A DNA stretch of 64,000 bases from Pseudomonas sp. AB6 (GCF_034314105.1 NZ_JAVIWJ010000001.1:1613501-1677500), one strand, 5' to 3'; shown: positions 34,795-45,000, numbered from the stretch's first letter. Notes: generated by a model from the sequence alone, not told the origin. Translations and numbers: made by a program.

Positions 34795-35688
34795 ATGAAC
34801 CAACTTCTGGCTATGCGCGCGTTCGTCCGAGTCATCGAAACCGGCTCATTCAGTCGCGCATCCGAACACCTAGCGTTACCTCGCTCCACTGTCAGCAAGC
34901 TGATTACTGATCTGGAAAAACATCTGGGCATCAGGTTGATTCAGCGCACCACCCGCGCCCTCACCCCGACGTCTGACGGTCTGGATTACCACAGGCATGC
35001 GTTGCGCATAGTCGCCGAGCTAGACGAGGTGGACAGCGCTGTGCGCGGCCGAAAGCTCAAAGCACACGGCCACTTGCGGGTGGATGCTCCGGCATCTTTC
35101 GCCAACTGCCTGCTGATCCCCGCGCTAGTGGATTTTCATCGTGAGTACCCTGACATAACCATTGCCCTAGGGATCAGTGACCGGGCTGTGAACCTTGTAG
35201 GTGAAGGAGTTGACTGCGTGATTCGAGCGGGAAAGCCAGAGGACATGACGATGATAAGTCGAAAGATCACCGCACTTGAATACATCACCTGCGCAGCCCC
35301 CAGCTATCTAAAGCGCATGGGAACGCCGCTCTCCCCCGATGACCTGCAGAAAAACCATCTCAGAGCGGGTTATTTTTTTACATCAAACACGCTGGAACCG
35401 CTGATTTTCCAGCGAGGTACGAGTCGGTATGAAGTGGGTAACTGTGCTTTTACGACTAACGAAGGTAATGGCCTCAAAGAAATGCTGCTCGCGGGCATGG
35501 GCGTCGGGCAGCACTTTCAAGCGATTGTTCAACATTACATAGATGAAGGCCGGTTAGTCCCGTTGTTGCAGGACTGGTCGCGACCCGCGATGCCGCTCCA
35601 GATTATGTACCCACCCAACCGTCATCAAAACGCTCGTTTAAAAGTGTTCATCGACTGGGTCATTCAACGGTTCGGCGTCACGGGATGA
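34795..35688 (+). CDS. LysR-family transcriptional regulator
   Basis: 297 residues with an N-terminal winged helix-turn-helix (MNQLLAMRAFVRVIETGSFS, then LPRSTVSKLITDLEKHLG) and a periplasmic-binding-protein-like effector domain (AHGHLRVDAPASFA). It ends 10 bp inside the convergent RidA gene. Its target is not visible; the RidA gene is the nearest candidate. Confidence 0.9.
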   Translation: MNQLLAMRAFVRVIETGSFSRASEHLALPRSTVSKLITDLEKHLGIRLIQRTTRALTPTSDGLDYHRHALRIVAELDEVDSAVRGRKLKAHGHLRVDAPASFANCLLIPALVDFHREYPDITIALGISDRAVNLVGEGVDCVIRAGKPEDMTMISRKITALEYITCAAPSYLKRMGTPLSPDDLQKNHLRAGYFFTSNTLEPLIFQRGTSRYEVGNCAFTTNEGNGLKEMLLAGMGVGQHFQAIVQHYIDEGRLVPLLQDWSRPAMPLQIMYPPNRHQNARLKVFIDWVIQRFGVTG

Positions 35689-36079
35689 CTGCCGTTACAC
35701 GAATCTCAACGCGCATGGCTGGCAGCCCAAGGCATTCAACACCTACCTGTGTCCAGATCGGCGCATGGTTGGGCATGCAGTGTCGGAACCACTTGACCAT
35801 CGCCTCGTTCACCTCGGGAGGAAAACCGCCAACATGGTACGAGTTGACGTGAATGACATGCTCCCAACCAGCCCCCGCAGTTGCCAAAGTACGTGTCAAA
35901 TTGCCAAAGGCTTGAGCGACCTCATCCGCGACGAATTGCGGAAAGTTAAATTTCTCATCCCAGCCGCCTTGTCCTGATGTTTCAATGCGGTTGCCGATTT
36001 TGACTGCCTGGCTGTAGTGCAGGTTTTCGCGCAGATAGTCGCCATAACCCGGAGTGACGAAAAATTCAGACTTGCTCAT
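35678..36079 (-). CDS. RidA/YjgF-family protein
   Basis: 133 residues from the ATG at 36079, which has AAAGGA 6 bp upstream; an ATG at 36103 lacks this. The fold signature is HYSQAVKIGNRIETSGQGGW and VGVECLGLPAMRVEIRVTAV. The conserved Arg of active imine deaminases lies in AMRVEIRVTAV. RidA proteins hydrolyse reactive enamines and imines from amino-acid breakdown. It overlaps the convergent LysR gene by 11 bp. Confidence 0.8.
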   Translation of the reverse strand: MSKSEFFVTPGYGDYLRENLHYSQAVKIGNRIETSGQGGWDEKFNFPQFVADEVAQAFGNLTRTLATAGAGWEHVIHVNSYHVGGFPPEVNEAMVKWFRHCMPNHAPIWTQVGVECLGLPAMRVEIRVTAVIP

Positions 36080-36156
36080 GATGTTCCTTTGGTTGCAGTT
36101 CATTACCCAACAGATACTAGTGGACTATACGACGGAAAATAATCCCGGGTTTTTGA

Positions 36157-36186
36157 CATCACTGTTCATGCACATGGACAGTGATG
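36157..36186. repeat. 30-bp near-perfect palindrome
   Basis: CATCACTGTTCATG and CATGGACAGTGATG flank a 2-bp centre (CA) and pair at 13 of 14 positions. It is 77 bp upstream of the RidA start in a 311-bp gap. It could be an operator or a structured relic. No T-run follows, so a terminator is unlikely. Confidence 0.7.
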
Positions 36187-36390
36187 AATGATGCTGAACC
36201 ACCGCTATTGTTGTGCCTGCCCCACTTGGAATTCCTGCTTTTTTAGACGCTTGGTAGGCGTGCTGACATTACCTACCGACCCAATCGCCGTAAGGGCATT
36301 CTCGTCATTGAGACATCTTAGTTATGCTCCCTAAGGTTCTATCGGATCGGCCCAATCCCGGAGGAACTCATCATCGGCGAAGGTGTTGGA

Positions 36391-37875
36391 TCAATCGTGC
36401 AACGCCTTCGCCGCTGACAATAATCCGCGAAATTTCTCATAGCGCTGATTCAAGGCAGGCTGTTGCTCGGCCCGTGGAAAATATCGCGTTTTAATCGGCA
36501 TCCCGGTGTGTAGCAGTGCGTCGCCCTGCCCGTTCGCTAAAAAGCCCAGCGTGGCCGCGCCGATGCAGGCGCTGAGTTCACTGCCGTGTAGCGTGTAGAT
36601 TTCCCGGTCGAGGATGTTTGCCAACAACTGCGCCCAATATTCACTGCGCGCGCCGCCGCCCACCAATGCACAAGTATTCACTGCCGCGCCTGCCGATTGA
36701 ACCGCGTTCATCGCGTCCAGCAAGCCAAAACCCACCCCTTCCAGTACCGCGTAACCCAGCATCGCAGGTGAACAGTCGTAGCCCAGGCCCATGAATCCAC
36801 CGCGCAGTAACGGATCGTTATGTGGCGTGCGTTCGCCTGCGAGATAAGGCAGAAAAATCGGGTTGGAAACCGCTACCGGTTGATCGATGGGCACTACCTT
36901 ATGCACCCGTTCCAACAACGTTTGCTCGTCGGAGAAGCCCAATAGCTGAGTCATCCAGCGCAAGCAACTGGCGCCCGCCAACATCGCGCCCATGGTGTAC
37001 CAGCGCTGCGGTACTGCATGACAAAAACTGTGCACGGCGTGCGTAGGATGGCCAGCCATGTGATCGGTGATCGCAACAATCGCGGCACTGGTGCCCAGCG
37101 TGATAAACGCATCCCCGGCATGGATGGCGCCGATGCCCACCGCAGAAACCGGGTTGTCGCCACCGCCACCAGCGATGACCAGACCCACCGGCAAGCCCAA
37201 GCGTTGCGCCGCTGAGGCCTTGAGCCCGGCGGACACTGCGCGCCCTTCCACCAGCCGAGGCAATTGACAAAGCGCGAGCCCAGTTGCGCGAACCATCGGT
37301 TCAAACCAGTCACGCGTGGCCACGTCTAGCCACAAGGTTCCAGCAGCGTCCGAGACATCGCTGACCCGCTCGCCGCTTAGACGCAAGCGCAGGTAGTCCT
37401 TGGGCGACATCACGCAATCAATCTCGCTGAACACCTGGGGTTGATGCTGCTTAAGCCAAAGGATTTTGGGGGCGGTCAACCCGGCCATTGGCAGGCTGCC
37501 AGTCACATCGGAGAATTCAGGGTAATCCCGCGCCAATTGCTCCGCTTGGGCGCTAGCCCGTGAGTCATCCCAGAGCATGGCCGGATACACCACCCGGTTG
37601 TCATCGCCCAACAGCACCGCACCGTGCATTTGCCCCGACAAACCAATGCAGACAATGCGTGCATAAGCCTGCGGCTGAACCTGGCGCAATTGATCCAGGG
37701 CACTGAGACACGCCTGCCACCAGTCTTCGGGATGCTGTTCAGACCATCCCGGTTGTGGACGGCAAATCGTCAGTTTGGCGCCAACATGGGCCAGCACGAT
37801 TCCACGCTCATCCAACAATACCGCCTTGAGTTCTGAGGTACCAAGATCGATCCCGAGCGAGACCGGATTGTTCAT
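36391..37875 (-). CDS. xylB: Xylulokinase (FGGY-family sugar kinase)
   Basis: About 494 residues. The N-terminal SLGIDLGTSELKAVLLDERG phosphate motif, GLSGQMHGAVLL, MLWDDSRA and the C-terminal ALVGGGARSEYWAQLLANIL are classic for XylB. The enzyme phosphorylates D-xylulose with ATP in the cytoplasm. It is the last gene of the locus, starting just after the LacI stop. Starts at 37881 or 37875 avoid the overlap that 37896 would give. No isomerase or dehydrogenase is in the window, so the imported sugar or polyol cannot be named. Confidence 0.85.
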   Translation of the reverse strand: MNNPVSLGIDLGTSELKAVLLDERGIVLAHVGAKLTICRPQPGWSEQHPEDWWQACLSALDQLRQVQPQAYARIVCIGLSGQMHGAVLLGDDNRVVYPAMLWDDSRASAQAEQLARDYPEFSDVTGSLPMAGLTAPKILWLKQHQPQVFSEIDCVMSPKDYLRLRLSGERVSDVSDAAGTLWLDVATRDWFEPMVRATGLALCQLPRLVEGRAVSAGLKASAAQRLGLPVGLVIAGGGGDNPVSAVGIGAIHAGDAFITLGTSAAIVAITDHMAGHPTHAVHSFCHAVPQRWYTMGAMLAGASCLRWMTQLLGFSDEQTLLERVHKVVPIDQPVAVSNPIFLPYLAGERTPHNDPLLRGGFMGLGYDCSPAMLGYAVLEGVGFGLLDAMNAVQSAGAAVNTCALVGGGARSEYWAQLLANILDREIYTLHGSELSACIGAATLGFLANGQGDALLHTGMPIKTRYFPRAEQQPALNQRYEKFRGLLSAAKALHD

Positions 37876-37882
37876 CACCATT

Positions 37883-38884
37883 TCAACGGCACCCACAGGA
37901 ATTCCGAATCCGTAACGTAGGGGGTAACCGAACGGTTTGTCGTTTGCCCTCGGGTGATTCGATTCGTTTAAGCAGCAACTTCACCGCCCGTGCACCCAGC
38001 GCCTCCACCGGTTGCGCGATCACTGTCAGGCGCGGCACAAAAAAATCTGCCCAATCGAAATCGTCGAACCCCACCAGTGCCATCTGTTCGGGCACAGCAA
38101 TGCCGGCGTCACGCAAGGCATGCATGGTGCCGATGGTCATCATGTTGTTAGCTGCCATGATCGCCGTGGGCGGTGAAGCCAACGTCAGCAATTGTCGTGT
38201 GGCCAACCGTGCAGGCTCACTGCTGGACTGGCCATTGACTAGTAATGCCGGATCAAACCGCAAACCCGCCGCACTCAACGCTGCCCGATAGCCTTCAATA
38301 CGTTCCTCTGTGGTACTGAACCCGCGACGCCCGGCGACACAGGCAATGCGTTGATGACCATGTTCAATCAAATGCGCAACCAAGGCCTGAGAAGAGCGCT
38401 TGTTTTCTACGCCCATTTGGTCGAAGCCTTTTGCGGCAAACCTATCCACCAGCACTGTGGGAATCTCGTTGGCCTGCAAATACGCCAACGTCCGGTGGTG
38501 TTTAGTGTCCATGGACGGCGCCAGCAAGATGCCGTCTACCCGGCGATGATGTAGCGCTTTCACCACCCGCAGCTCCTGTTCGGGATCATCGTGGGTGTCT
38601 ACAAATAACATCATGATTCCGTGCCTGGCCGACTCGGTTTCGATGGCATGCACCGTCTCGCTGAAATAGTGGTTGGACAGCGCCGAGATCGCCACACCAA
38701 TGGTGTTGGTGGTCGAACGGGCTAACGAGCGCGCCAGCGTATTAGGGATGTAATCGAGGCACTGAACCGCCGACTCCACCGCACGCGCCGTCACCGGGCT
38801 AACCTTGCGCGTGCCGTTGAGCACGTGCGACACCGTTGATGTCGATACCTTGGCAAGTTTCGCTACATCATCCATCGTTACCAC
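37883..38884 (-). CDS. LacI-family transcriptional regulator
   Basis: 333 residues. The headpiece is VTMDDVAKLAKVSTSTVSHV, followed by the hinge helix (NTLARSLARSTT) and a ribose-binding-protein-like effector domain. It lies between the substrate-binding protein and the xylulokinase gene on the same strand and most likely controls the locus through the double operator at 42635-42660. Confidence 0.9.
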   Translation of the reverse strand: MVTMDDVAKLAKVSTSTVSHVLNGTRKVSPVTARAVESAVQCLDYIPNTLARSLARSTTNTIGVAISALSNHYFSETVHAIETESARHGIMMLFVDTHDDPEQELRVVKALHHRRVDGILLAPSMDTKHHRTLAYLQANEIPTVLVDRFAAKGFDQMGVENKRSSQALVAHLIEHGHQRIACVAGRRGFSTTEERIEGYRAALSAAGLRFDPALLVNGQSSSEPARLATRQLLTLASPPTAIMAANNMMTIGTMHALRDAGIAVPEQMALVGFDDFDWADFFVPRLTVIAQPVEALGARAVKLLLKRIESPEGKRQTVRLPPTLRIRNSCGCR

Positions 38885-38916
38885 AGCGATTACTCCGCCC
38901 TTTCCATCACATTAAA

Positions 38917-38939
38917 TGGGCCTTCTGTGGGAAGGCCCA
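38917..38939 (-). terminator. Hairpin after the substrate-binding protein gene
   Basis: TGGGCCTTC and GAAGGCCCA form a perfect 9-bp stem with a 5-nt loop in the 59-bp gap before the LacI gene. On the minus strand a short TTTAAT follows. It may be an intrinsic terminator or an mRNA-stabilising hairpin that raises the level of the binding protein over the regulator. Confidence 0.6.
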
Positions 38940-38943
38940 GCTG

Positions 38944-39885
38944 TTAGTGCTTGGACCAACCGGTATACGAGGCAATGTTGTCCCGGGTAATCAGGGTCGG
39001 CGCTAGCAGTTTGATCTTGTCCGCCGGTGGCTTGCCGTTGAGCAGGTCGTAACCGATGGTCACCGCGTCCTGGGCCTGGGCCCACGGATCCTGGCTTGCG
39101 GAGGCCTGGATCGACGAATCGCTGGACTTCAGTGCCCCTTCGATATCCGGTGCGCCGTCAACTGAAGTGATGATGATGCCGCTGCGTTTCAGCTGCTTGG
39201 CGGCCAGGTCGCTGCCGATGGCCTGCGGGTCATTAATCGTGAACAACCCATCGATTTTAGGGAAACGCACCAGATAACCCTGCATGGCGTTCAAACCACC
39301 TTCCCGCGAGCCCTTGCCGTCTTGATCGTCAGACAAGACCTTGATCCCCGGCGCTGCCGCGAACACGGTTTTACAGCCATGAACTCGGTCGGTGACCGCA
39401 GTCACCTGCGGCCCATTCTGGATGATCACGTTGCCCTTGCCGGACAGTTTGTCGACGATGTACTGGCAGGCCAAACGGCCAGCCAAATCGTTATCGGTCT
39501 GCACAGTGGCATCCACACCCTTGGCGTCAACGTCAACAGCGACGACTACGATTCCGGCCTTGCGGGCTTTGCGGATGGCGGGTTCGATGGCAGAAGGATC
39601 CGTTGCGTTCAACAGGATCAAATCGACTCCGGCTGAAATAAAGTTATCAATTTGAGTAAATTGTTTGCTGAGGTCGTAATCCGCCGACACTGCGATCACT
39701 TTGGCTTTCGGATTGATCTCCATGGCCTTTGCCTTGGCACCCTCCACCAGCGCGACAAAATACGGATTACCCAACGAGCCAACCGTTATGCCAACCGCGT
39801 TCAGATCCCGAGCCTGGACACCTGCGGACAAGGTCGCGGCCAGCAATAACGTAGCAAAGGCAGGAAACTTCAACATGTAGTTCAT
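38944..39885 (-). CDS. Ribose-type sugar ABC transporter, periplasmic binding protein
   Basis: 313 residues with a signal peptide (FATLLLAATLSAGVQA). It has the type I periplasmic fold of the RbsB group: VGITVGSLGNPYFVALVEGA-like start, NFISAGVDLILLNATDPSAI and GLFTINDPQAIGSDLAAKQL. It delivers a pentose or polyol to the permease. It is separated from the permease gene by 45 bp and followed by a hairpin. Confidence 0.85.
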   Translation of the reverse strand: MNYMLKFPAFATLLLAATLSAGVQARDLNAVGITVGSLGNPYFVALVEGAKAKAMEINPKAKVIAVSADYDLSKQFTQIDNFISAGVDLILLNATDPSAIEPAIRKARKAGIVVVAVDVDAKGVDATVQTDNDLAGRLACQYIVDKLSGKGNVIIQNGPQVTAVTDRVHGCKTVFAAAPGIKVLSDDQDGKGSREGGLNAMQGYLVRFPKIDGLFTINDPQAIGSDLAAKQLKRSGIIITSVDGAPDIEGALKSSDSSIQASASQDPWAQAQDAVTIGYDLLNGKPPADKIKLLAPTLITRDNIASYTGWSKH

Positions 39886-39930
39886 GGCTTATCTCTTGTG
39901 ATTATTGTGATAACGCTCGAGGTACAAAAA

Positions 39931-40953
39931 TCAGGTTCGTGTGCCCGACTGACGATAACGGTCGAGTGCGACTGCGCCGATGATGACGATGCCTTTGATA
40001 ATGTATTGCCAGATATCGGACACGCCCATTAACACTAGGCCGTTGGTCAGCACCGCGATAATCAAGGCCCCGATCAGCGTGCCACCAATGGTGCCGACCC
40101 CGCCGGTAAAGCTGGTCCCGCCGAGAATCACCGCCGCAATCGCATCGAGCTCATAGGATTGACCCAGCTGTAACCCGTTGGCCGCCGACAATCGCGAGGC
40201 CGTCATCACTGCCCCTAAACCCGCCAATGCCCCGGAGACCGCATAAACAAACAACAGCACTTTCCAGACTTTTATCCCAGATAAGCGCGCCGCTTCCGGG
40301 TTGCCGCCCACGGAGTAAATGTGCACCCCCATGACCGTGCGCCGCAAAATAAACCACGACAGTGCAACCACGCACAGCGCAATAATTATCAGCCACGGCA
40401 CGCCCAACACTGAATCGTTTCCAATAAAGGCGAACGGTAAATCCGGGTTGAACACAGTTTTATCGTCAGCCATCAGGCGCGCCAAACCGCGCATCGCAGT
40501 CAAGGCGCCAAGCGTCACAATGAACGGCGGTAGCCGCATGAACGCTATAAGTCCACCGTTGACTAACCCCAGCAGCAACCCGAATCCAACTCCAGCGACG
40601 ATCCCCAGCATGCCAAATTGAGGGGATGTCGACAGCAACATTGCGACCACCGCCGACGCCGCCAGAATGGCACCGACTGACAGATCAATCCCGGCGGTTA
40701 GGATCACAAAGGTCATGCCCGCCGCCAGCACCACATTAACTGAAGCCTGCTGGCTGATGATCGACAAGTTCTGCACCGTAAAGAAGTTTTCGCTCATCAG
40801 GGCGAACCCCGCCAGCAGTAGAATCAGCACCGGCAGCATGCCCACCGTACTCAGCCGCCCGCGAATTTTCTCGCCGATGCCACCCGCGACTGTCCCACGG
40901 GTTTCGCTGACAGGTACGCCCATGGCATTGGTTTTTTCGGTGTTTGGATTCAT
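39931..40953 (-). CDS. Ribose-type sugar ABC transporter, permease
   Basis: 340 residues, about eight to ten membrane segments. The family motifs are ILTAGIDLSVGAILAASAVV and DAIAAVILGGTSFTGGVGTI, the latter forming the contact with the ATPase. RbsC-like. It sits between the ATPase (39-bp gap) and the binding protein genes. Confidence 0.9.
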   Translation of the reverse strand: MNPNTEKTNAMGVPVSETRGTVAGGIGEKIRGRLSTVGMLPVLILLLAGFALMSENFFTVQNLSIISQQASVNVVLAAGMTFVILTAGIDLSVGAILAASAVVAMLLSTSPQFGMLGIVAGVGFGLLLGLVNGGLIAFMRLPPFIVTLGALTAMRGLARLMADDKTVFNPDLPFAFIGNDSVLGVPWLIIIALCVVALSWFILRRTVMGVHIYSVGGNPEAARLSGIKVWKVLLFVYAVSGALAGLGAVMTASRLSAANGLQLGQSYELDAIAAVILGGTSFTGGVGTIGGTLIGALIIAVLTNGLVLMGVSDIWQYIIKGIVIIGAVALDRYRQSGTRT

Positions 40954-40992
40954 GGCAGTTCCACTTTGGGCGGTTATTTTTGTTTTATTCGA

Positions 40993-42534
40993 TCAGGCGA
41001 CGTGGTCTGCGACCTGCGCCGCGCCGGTGGCCAAATCAATGATGGTTTCTTGAGTGATCTCCCGCCCGGACATGCCGCCCAACTCAGCCACTAATTGACC
41101 TTCGCGCATGATCAATACCCGGTCAGAGGTGCCGATGATTTCCGGCAATTCACTGGAAATCAGCACAATTCCCACCCCGGCCTTGGCTAGCTCGTTGATG
41201 ATTCGGTAGATTTCCGATTTCGAACCAATATCCACGCCACGGGTGGGTTCGTCGAGAATCAGCACATGGGGTTTGACTTCCAGCAAACGGGCCAGCAATA
41301 CCTTTTGCTGGTTGCCACCCGACAAGGCGCCGACGTTAACCTTGCCCGAGCCAACCCGGATCGACAGCGAGCGAATGGCAGCGCTGGCGCGTTGCATGCC
41401 GTGATTGAGGTCAAGCACGCCGTAATGGGCGTCGGGCACGCAGGCACAGACGTTGATGTTGTCGCGGACACTCATGTCGAGAAACAACCCTTGGGCTTTT
41501 CGGTCCTCGGTGAGGTACACCACTCCGGCGCGGATCGCATCGGCGGGGTCACGCAACTGAGTAATGGCCTGGCCTGCAACTTCCAGCGTGCCGGATGTGC
41601 GAGGGTTCGCGGCGAAAATCAAGCGGGCCAATTCGGTACGGCCCGCCCCCACCAAGCCTGCGATGCCCAGCACTTCACCGGCGTGAACGTCAAAACTGCA
41701 ACCGCGCACCCGTGCGCCATCGGCCATGTCGCGAACACGCATGACCACTGCCCCCGGATCGTACGGCGCGTGTTCCTTTTTATAGAAACCAGACAGGTCG
41801 CGCCCCACCATCATCTTCACCAGCACCTCGGCTGACAGGGCTTCGCGTTCGAGCATGCCGACGTGTTCGCCGTCGCGAAGCACTGAAACCCGGTCCGACA
41901 ACTCATAGATTTCAGCCATACGGTGGCTGATATAGATGATTGCCAGCCCTTGACTGCGTAATTGCTTGATAAGCGCAAATAGACGGTCGGTCTCACGGGA
42001 CGACAGCGGCGTGGTGGGCTCATCCATGACCAGAATTTTTGCATCGGCGTGCAGCGCGCGGGCGATTTCCACCAGCTGTCGCTCGGCAATCGACAATGTG
42101 CTGACTTTAGTCAGCGCCGTAAAATCTGCGCCGAGTCGGTTTAGCACCTCGACACAGCCCGCTAGCATCGCCTTGCGATTGACTATCAAGCCGGAACGTA
42201 GCTCGCGCCCGAGGTAGATATTCTCGGCCACACTTAGGTTCGGACACAGGCTCAACTCTTGGTAAATAACCGCAATGCCATGCGCTTTGGCAGTGCGTGG
42301 GTTGTAGCTGGAGACCGGTTGGCCGTCGATTCGAATCTCGCCCCCGGCGTCTGCCTGATAGGCGCCGGAGAGGATCTTCATCAACGTGGATTTGCCTGCG
42401 CCATTCTCGCCCATTAATGCGTGAACTTCGCCGGGATAAACGTTCAAATCAACGCTCTTCAGCACCCGCAAACCATTGAAGGTTTTGGAGATGCCGCGCA
42501 TTTCGAGAAGAGGTAAGGGTGAGGAAAAACTCAT
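40993..42534 (-). CDS. Ribose-type sugar ABC transporter, double ATPase
   Basis: 513 residues with two ABC domains, as in RbsA/XylG. The first has Walker [13 protein letters not shown], signature [16 protein letters not shown] and Walker [13 protein letters not shown]. The second has the degenerate P-loop [15 protein letters not shown], signature [15 protein letters not shown] and [13 protein letters not shown]. It energises uptake through the adjacent permease. It is the first gene after the operator region. Confidence 0.9.
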   Translation of the reverse strand: MSFSSPLPLLEMRGISKTFNGLRVLKSVDLNVYPGEVHALMGENGAGKSTLMKILSGAYQADAGGEIRIDGQPVSSYNPRTAKAHGIAVIYQELSLCPNLSVAENIYLGRELRSGLIVNRKAMLAGCVEVLNRLGADFTALTKVSTLSIAERQLVEIARALHADAKILVMDEPTTPLSSRETDRLFALIKQLRSQGLAIIYISHRMAEIYELSDRVSVLRDGEHVGMLEREALSAEVLVKMMVGRDLSGFYKKEHAPYDPGAVVMRVRDMADGARVRGCSFDVHAGEVLGIAGLVGAGRTELARLIFAANPRTSGTLEVAGQAITQLRDPADAIRAGVVYLTEDRKAQGLFLDMSVRDNINVCACVPDAHYGVLDLNHGMQRASAAIRSLSIRVGSGKVNVGALSGGNQQKVLLARLLEVKPHVLILDEPTRGVDIGSKSEIYRIINELAKAGVGIVLISSELPEIIGTSDRVLIMREGQLVAELGGMSGREITQETIIDLATGAAQVADHVA

Positions 42535-42634
42535 GGGCGCGCCCTCAAATTTTTTATTTTTTTACGTGGGCGTGCATAGGCTTTGATCCTGATGCAACCT
42601 GATTGAGGTCGACTCTAGTCGATAAATCCATTTA

Positions 42635-42660
42635 CGCAAGCGCTTGCGCAAGCACTTGCG
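42635..42660. promoter_or_regulatory. Tandem LacI-type operators
   Basis: CGCAAGCGCTTGCG (42635-42648) is a perfect palindrome. CGCAAGCACTTGCG (42647-42660) follows, sharing two bases with it and differing from a perfect palindrome at one central position. The centres are 12 bp apart. They lie between the OprB porin end and the ABC ATPase start and are the probable binding site of the LacI regulator encoded in the same locus. Confidence 0.75.
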
Positions 42661-42723
42661 TGGTCGCCGCGCGCTTTTATGGTTTCCTTCGCAAACAACT
42701 TCGCCGCGACAGAGATGGGCCGA

Positions 42724-44079
42724 TCAGAAGGTTGATTGAACCTGCAGACCCGCTACTACGCCGTTCTGCACTTCGCGTACGCCGCCTGGGTGAGCGATGT
42801 ATTGCACGTTAGGCCTGACGTTTAGCCATTGGGTGACTTGAATGCCATAGTTGAGTTCGAGGTTGTACTCAGTGTGTTGCTCTGGCACATAGGCGGCGTC
42901 GGCGTAATTAAGGCCGCTGACGTCGTTTGCTGTTTTGGCGTTACGCAGGTACAGGCTGCTGGCGTGCAAGCGAGCAACACCCAACCCCAAGGTGTCAGTC
43001 GGACGGGCGTCAAAAGGGCCCTTGTAAACCAACGTAACCTTCTGATAACTATCGATCGGCGTGGTAGCGCGGTCGTAGAAGCTGGCATTGGCCGAGAGGG
43101 TCAAACCTCGGGAGACATCGCCATTCACCGTGGTGAGTTGCTGCTTACCGGTCAACCACCAGCCATGGCGACTGGTATCGCTGCGGTAATCTTCACCGGA
43201 TAACGCAGCCGGTTGATTGTTGGCATCCTTGTAAACATCGCTGGCTTTGGCGGTGCTGTAGTAATAACCGACGTGGTATTCACCCGGCAGATTATCAACC
43301 GTGGGCGCCCACACCAACTCAACTGGTATTAAGGCGCCGGTCGTGCCCGCGCCATTGAGTTTGAAGCCATTGTCGTTCTGTAGGTTGGATGGATTGACGT
43401 CAAACACGCCGACTTGTGCGTATGCCGAATCGGTCAGTTTGTATTTAGCTCGTGCTGCCCATTGGCTGATCGGGCTGTTATAGATGCTATCGACATAGTT
43501 ACCTGGCTGTGAGCCACAAAACGCCAGGTTCTGGAATAGGCAATCCTCAACGCCAAACTCATCGCTGAACGCGAAACGGCCGGCTTTGATATTCAGCGCG
43601 GTATCGAACCAGCCCTTACTCAGCCACAACTCGCTGAGGCGACTCACGCTACCGGTGCCCTGCACTTCTTGGGTGGCGGAGAAGCTGCCCGCGCGCGGGT
43701 CGTTGAGGTTGTCGGTATTCAGGTTGTCGCCGTTGCGATTGGTGAGCTGAACCATAAATTGAGTGTCATTCCACCCCATCAGCTTATGCAGGTCGATAGC
43801 GGCACCTACGGTGAACTGGTCGGCATAGCGTGTAGTGTGATGCTTGTCGTAGCCGCCGCGCAGGTTCGAAGCTGATTCGCCGGTATAGCCCATTTGAACG
43901 TCAATACCTTTTTCCAACCACTCGGCGCGCAGTCCTCCCCAGTCACCGGTCATCCACTGTGAATCGGCTGAGAATGCGTCCTGTGCTTGTGCGCTAAGCG
44001 TCCAACTGGATGCGGCACACAGTGAAATAAGCACGCCAAAGACTTGCGGGCGCACGTGGCGGACGGTCGATCGAAGCAT
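42724..44079 (-). CDS. OprB-family carbohydrate-selective porin
   Basis: 451 residues from the ATG at 44079, with AGGA upstream. The signal peptide ends near SAQAQDAF. The OprB start motif WMTGDWGGLRAEWLEKGIDV, the strand WLSKGWFDTALNIKAGRFAF and the C-terminal VAGLQVQSTF with the terminal Phe needed for barrel insertion are all present. It forms the outer-membrane entry for the ABC transporter's sugar. It is transcribed in the same direction, about 190 bp before the operator-controlled genes. Confidence 0.85.
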   Translation of the reverse strand: MLRSTVRHVRPQVFGVLISLCAASSWTLSAQAQDAFSADSQWMTGDWGGLRAEWLEKGIDVQMGYTGESASNLRGGYDKHHTTRYADQFTVGAAIDLHKLMGWNDTQFMVQLTNRNGDNLNTDNLNDPRAGSFSATQEVQGTGSVSRLSELWLSKGWFDTALNIKAGRFAFSDEFGVEDCLFQNLAFCGSQPGNYVDSIYNSPISQWAARAKYKLTDSAYAQVGVFDVNPSNLQNDNGFKLNGAGTTGALIPVELVWAPTVDNLPGEYHVGYYYSTAKASDVYKDANNQPAALSGEDYRSDTSRHGWWLTGKQQLTTVNGDVSRGLTLSANASFYDRATTPIDSYQKVTLVYKGPFDARPTDTLGLGVARLHASSLYLRNAKTANDVSGLNYADAAYVPEQHTEYNLELNYGIQVTQWLNVRPNVQYIAHPGGVREVQNGVVAGLQVQSTF

Positions 44080-44376
44080 ATGGTTTTTCCTGTATTTTCT
44101 ATGACACAACGACGATATGGAGCTTTGTCGTCGCTATTCCCTAGGTTGCGCGGCCCCTGTAATGGAACGGAGCAGAATCAAAGCGAGCTCATGGTATAGA
44201 TAAGTCCAAATATTTCAAATAGGAATATTTCTCATTTATCTGTGCGCCGCTATCCAAGGCCTAAAAGCGTATCGTCTGATCATGCTTTTCTACGGTAAAA
44301 AAGCACCGCGCAGTACTCGCGTTTCTGCTATCACTGGCCACTCAAGCCCGAAAAACACTCGCCGAGGGATTTACCC

Positions 44377-44985
44377 ATGCCGCATTTACTGCATGTTGAA
44401 AGTTCGCCACGCAAGCAACGTTCAGCATCGATTGAAATCGCCCATGCATTTATCGACGCCTGGAAAAGTAAGCACTCGGGGGCCACAGTTGACACTCTCG
44501 ACGTGTGGAATACCGCGTTACCGGAATTTGATGGCGAGGCGTTGGGCGCCAAGTACGCGGGCATTGAGGGTCGCGAACGGACCCCGGCCGAGCGGCAGGT
44601 CTGGACGGAAATAGAAGCGCTGGCTGAACGTTTCAAACGTGCGGACGTGATTGTATTCAGCGTGCCCATGTGGAACTTCGGCATTCCCTACCGGCTCAAG
44701 CACCTGATCGATGTGGTCAGTCAGAAAGACCTGTTGTTCACGTTTGATGACCGAGGCCTGAACGGTTTGCTAAACGGTCGCAAGATGTTGGTTATCGCGG
44801 CACGCGGCGCACAACTGGACCGTACGGAGCACCAAGTGTCCTATATGGCCAGTTGGTCAGAGATGGTCGGCATCGACGAACAACACACGGTCATTGTCGA
44901 AAAAACCCTGTATGGCCCAGAGGTTGATACTCAGGGCCGAAACGCCGCCAAAGCAGAAGCCGTGGCACTGGCTTCAACGATTTGA
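44377..44985 (+). CDS. azoR: FMN-dependent NADH-azoreductase / quinone reductase
   Basis: 202 residues with a flavodoxin-like fold. LLHVESSPRKQRSASIEIA binds the FMN phosphate, and VFSVPMWNFGIPYRLKHLID is the hallmark of AzoR. It reduces quinones and azo compounds with NAD(P)H. GAGGG precedes the ATG. It stands alone between the porin and a chemoreceptor remnant. Confidence 0.85.
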   Translation: MPHLLHVESSPRKQRSASIEIAHAFIDAWKSKHSGATVDTLDVWNTALPEFDGEALGAKYAGIEGRERTPAERQVWTEIEALAERFKRADVIVFSVPMWNFGIPYRLKHLIDVVSQKDLLFTFDDRGLNGLLNGRKMLVIAARGAQLDRTEHQVSYMASWSEMVGIDEQHTVIVEKTLYGPEVDTQGRNAAKAEAVALASTI

Positions 44986-45000
44986 TACCAGACGCTCAAC

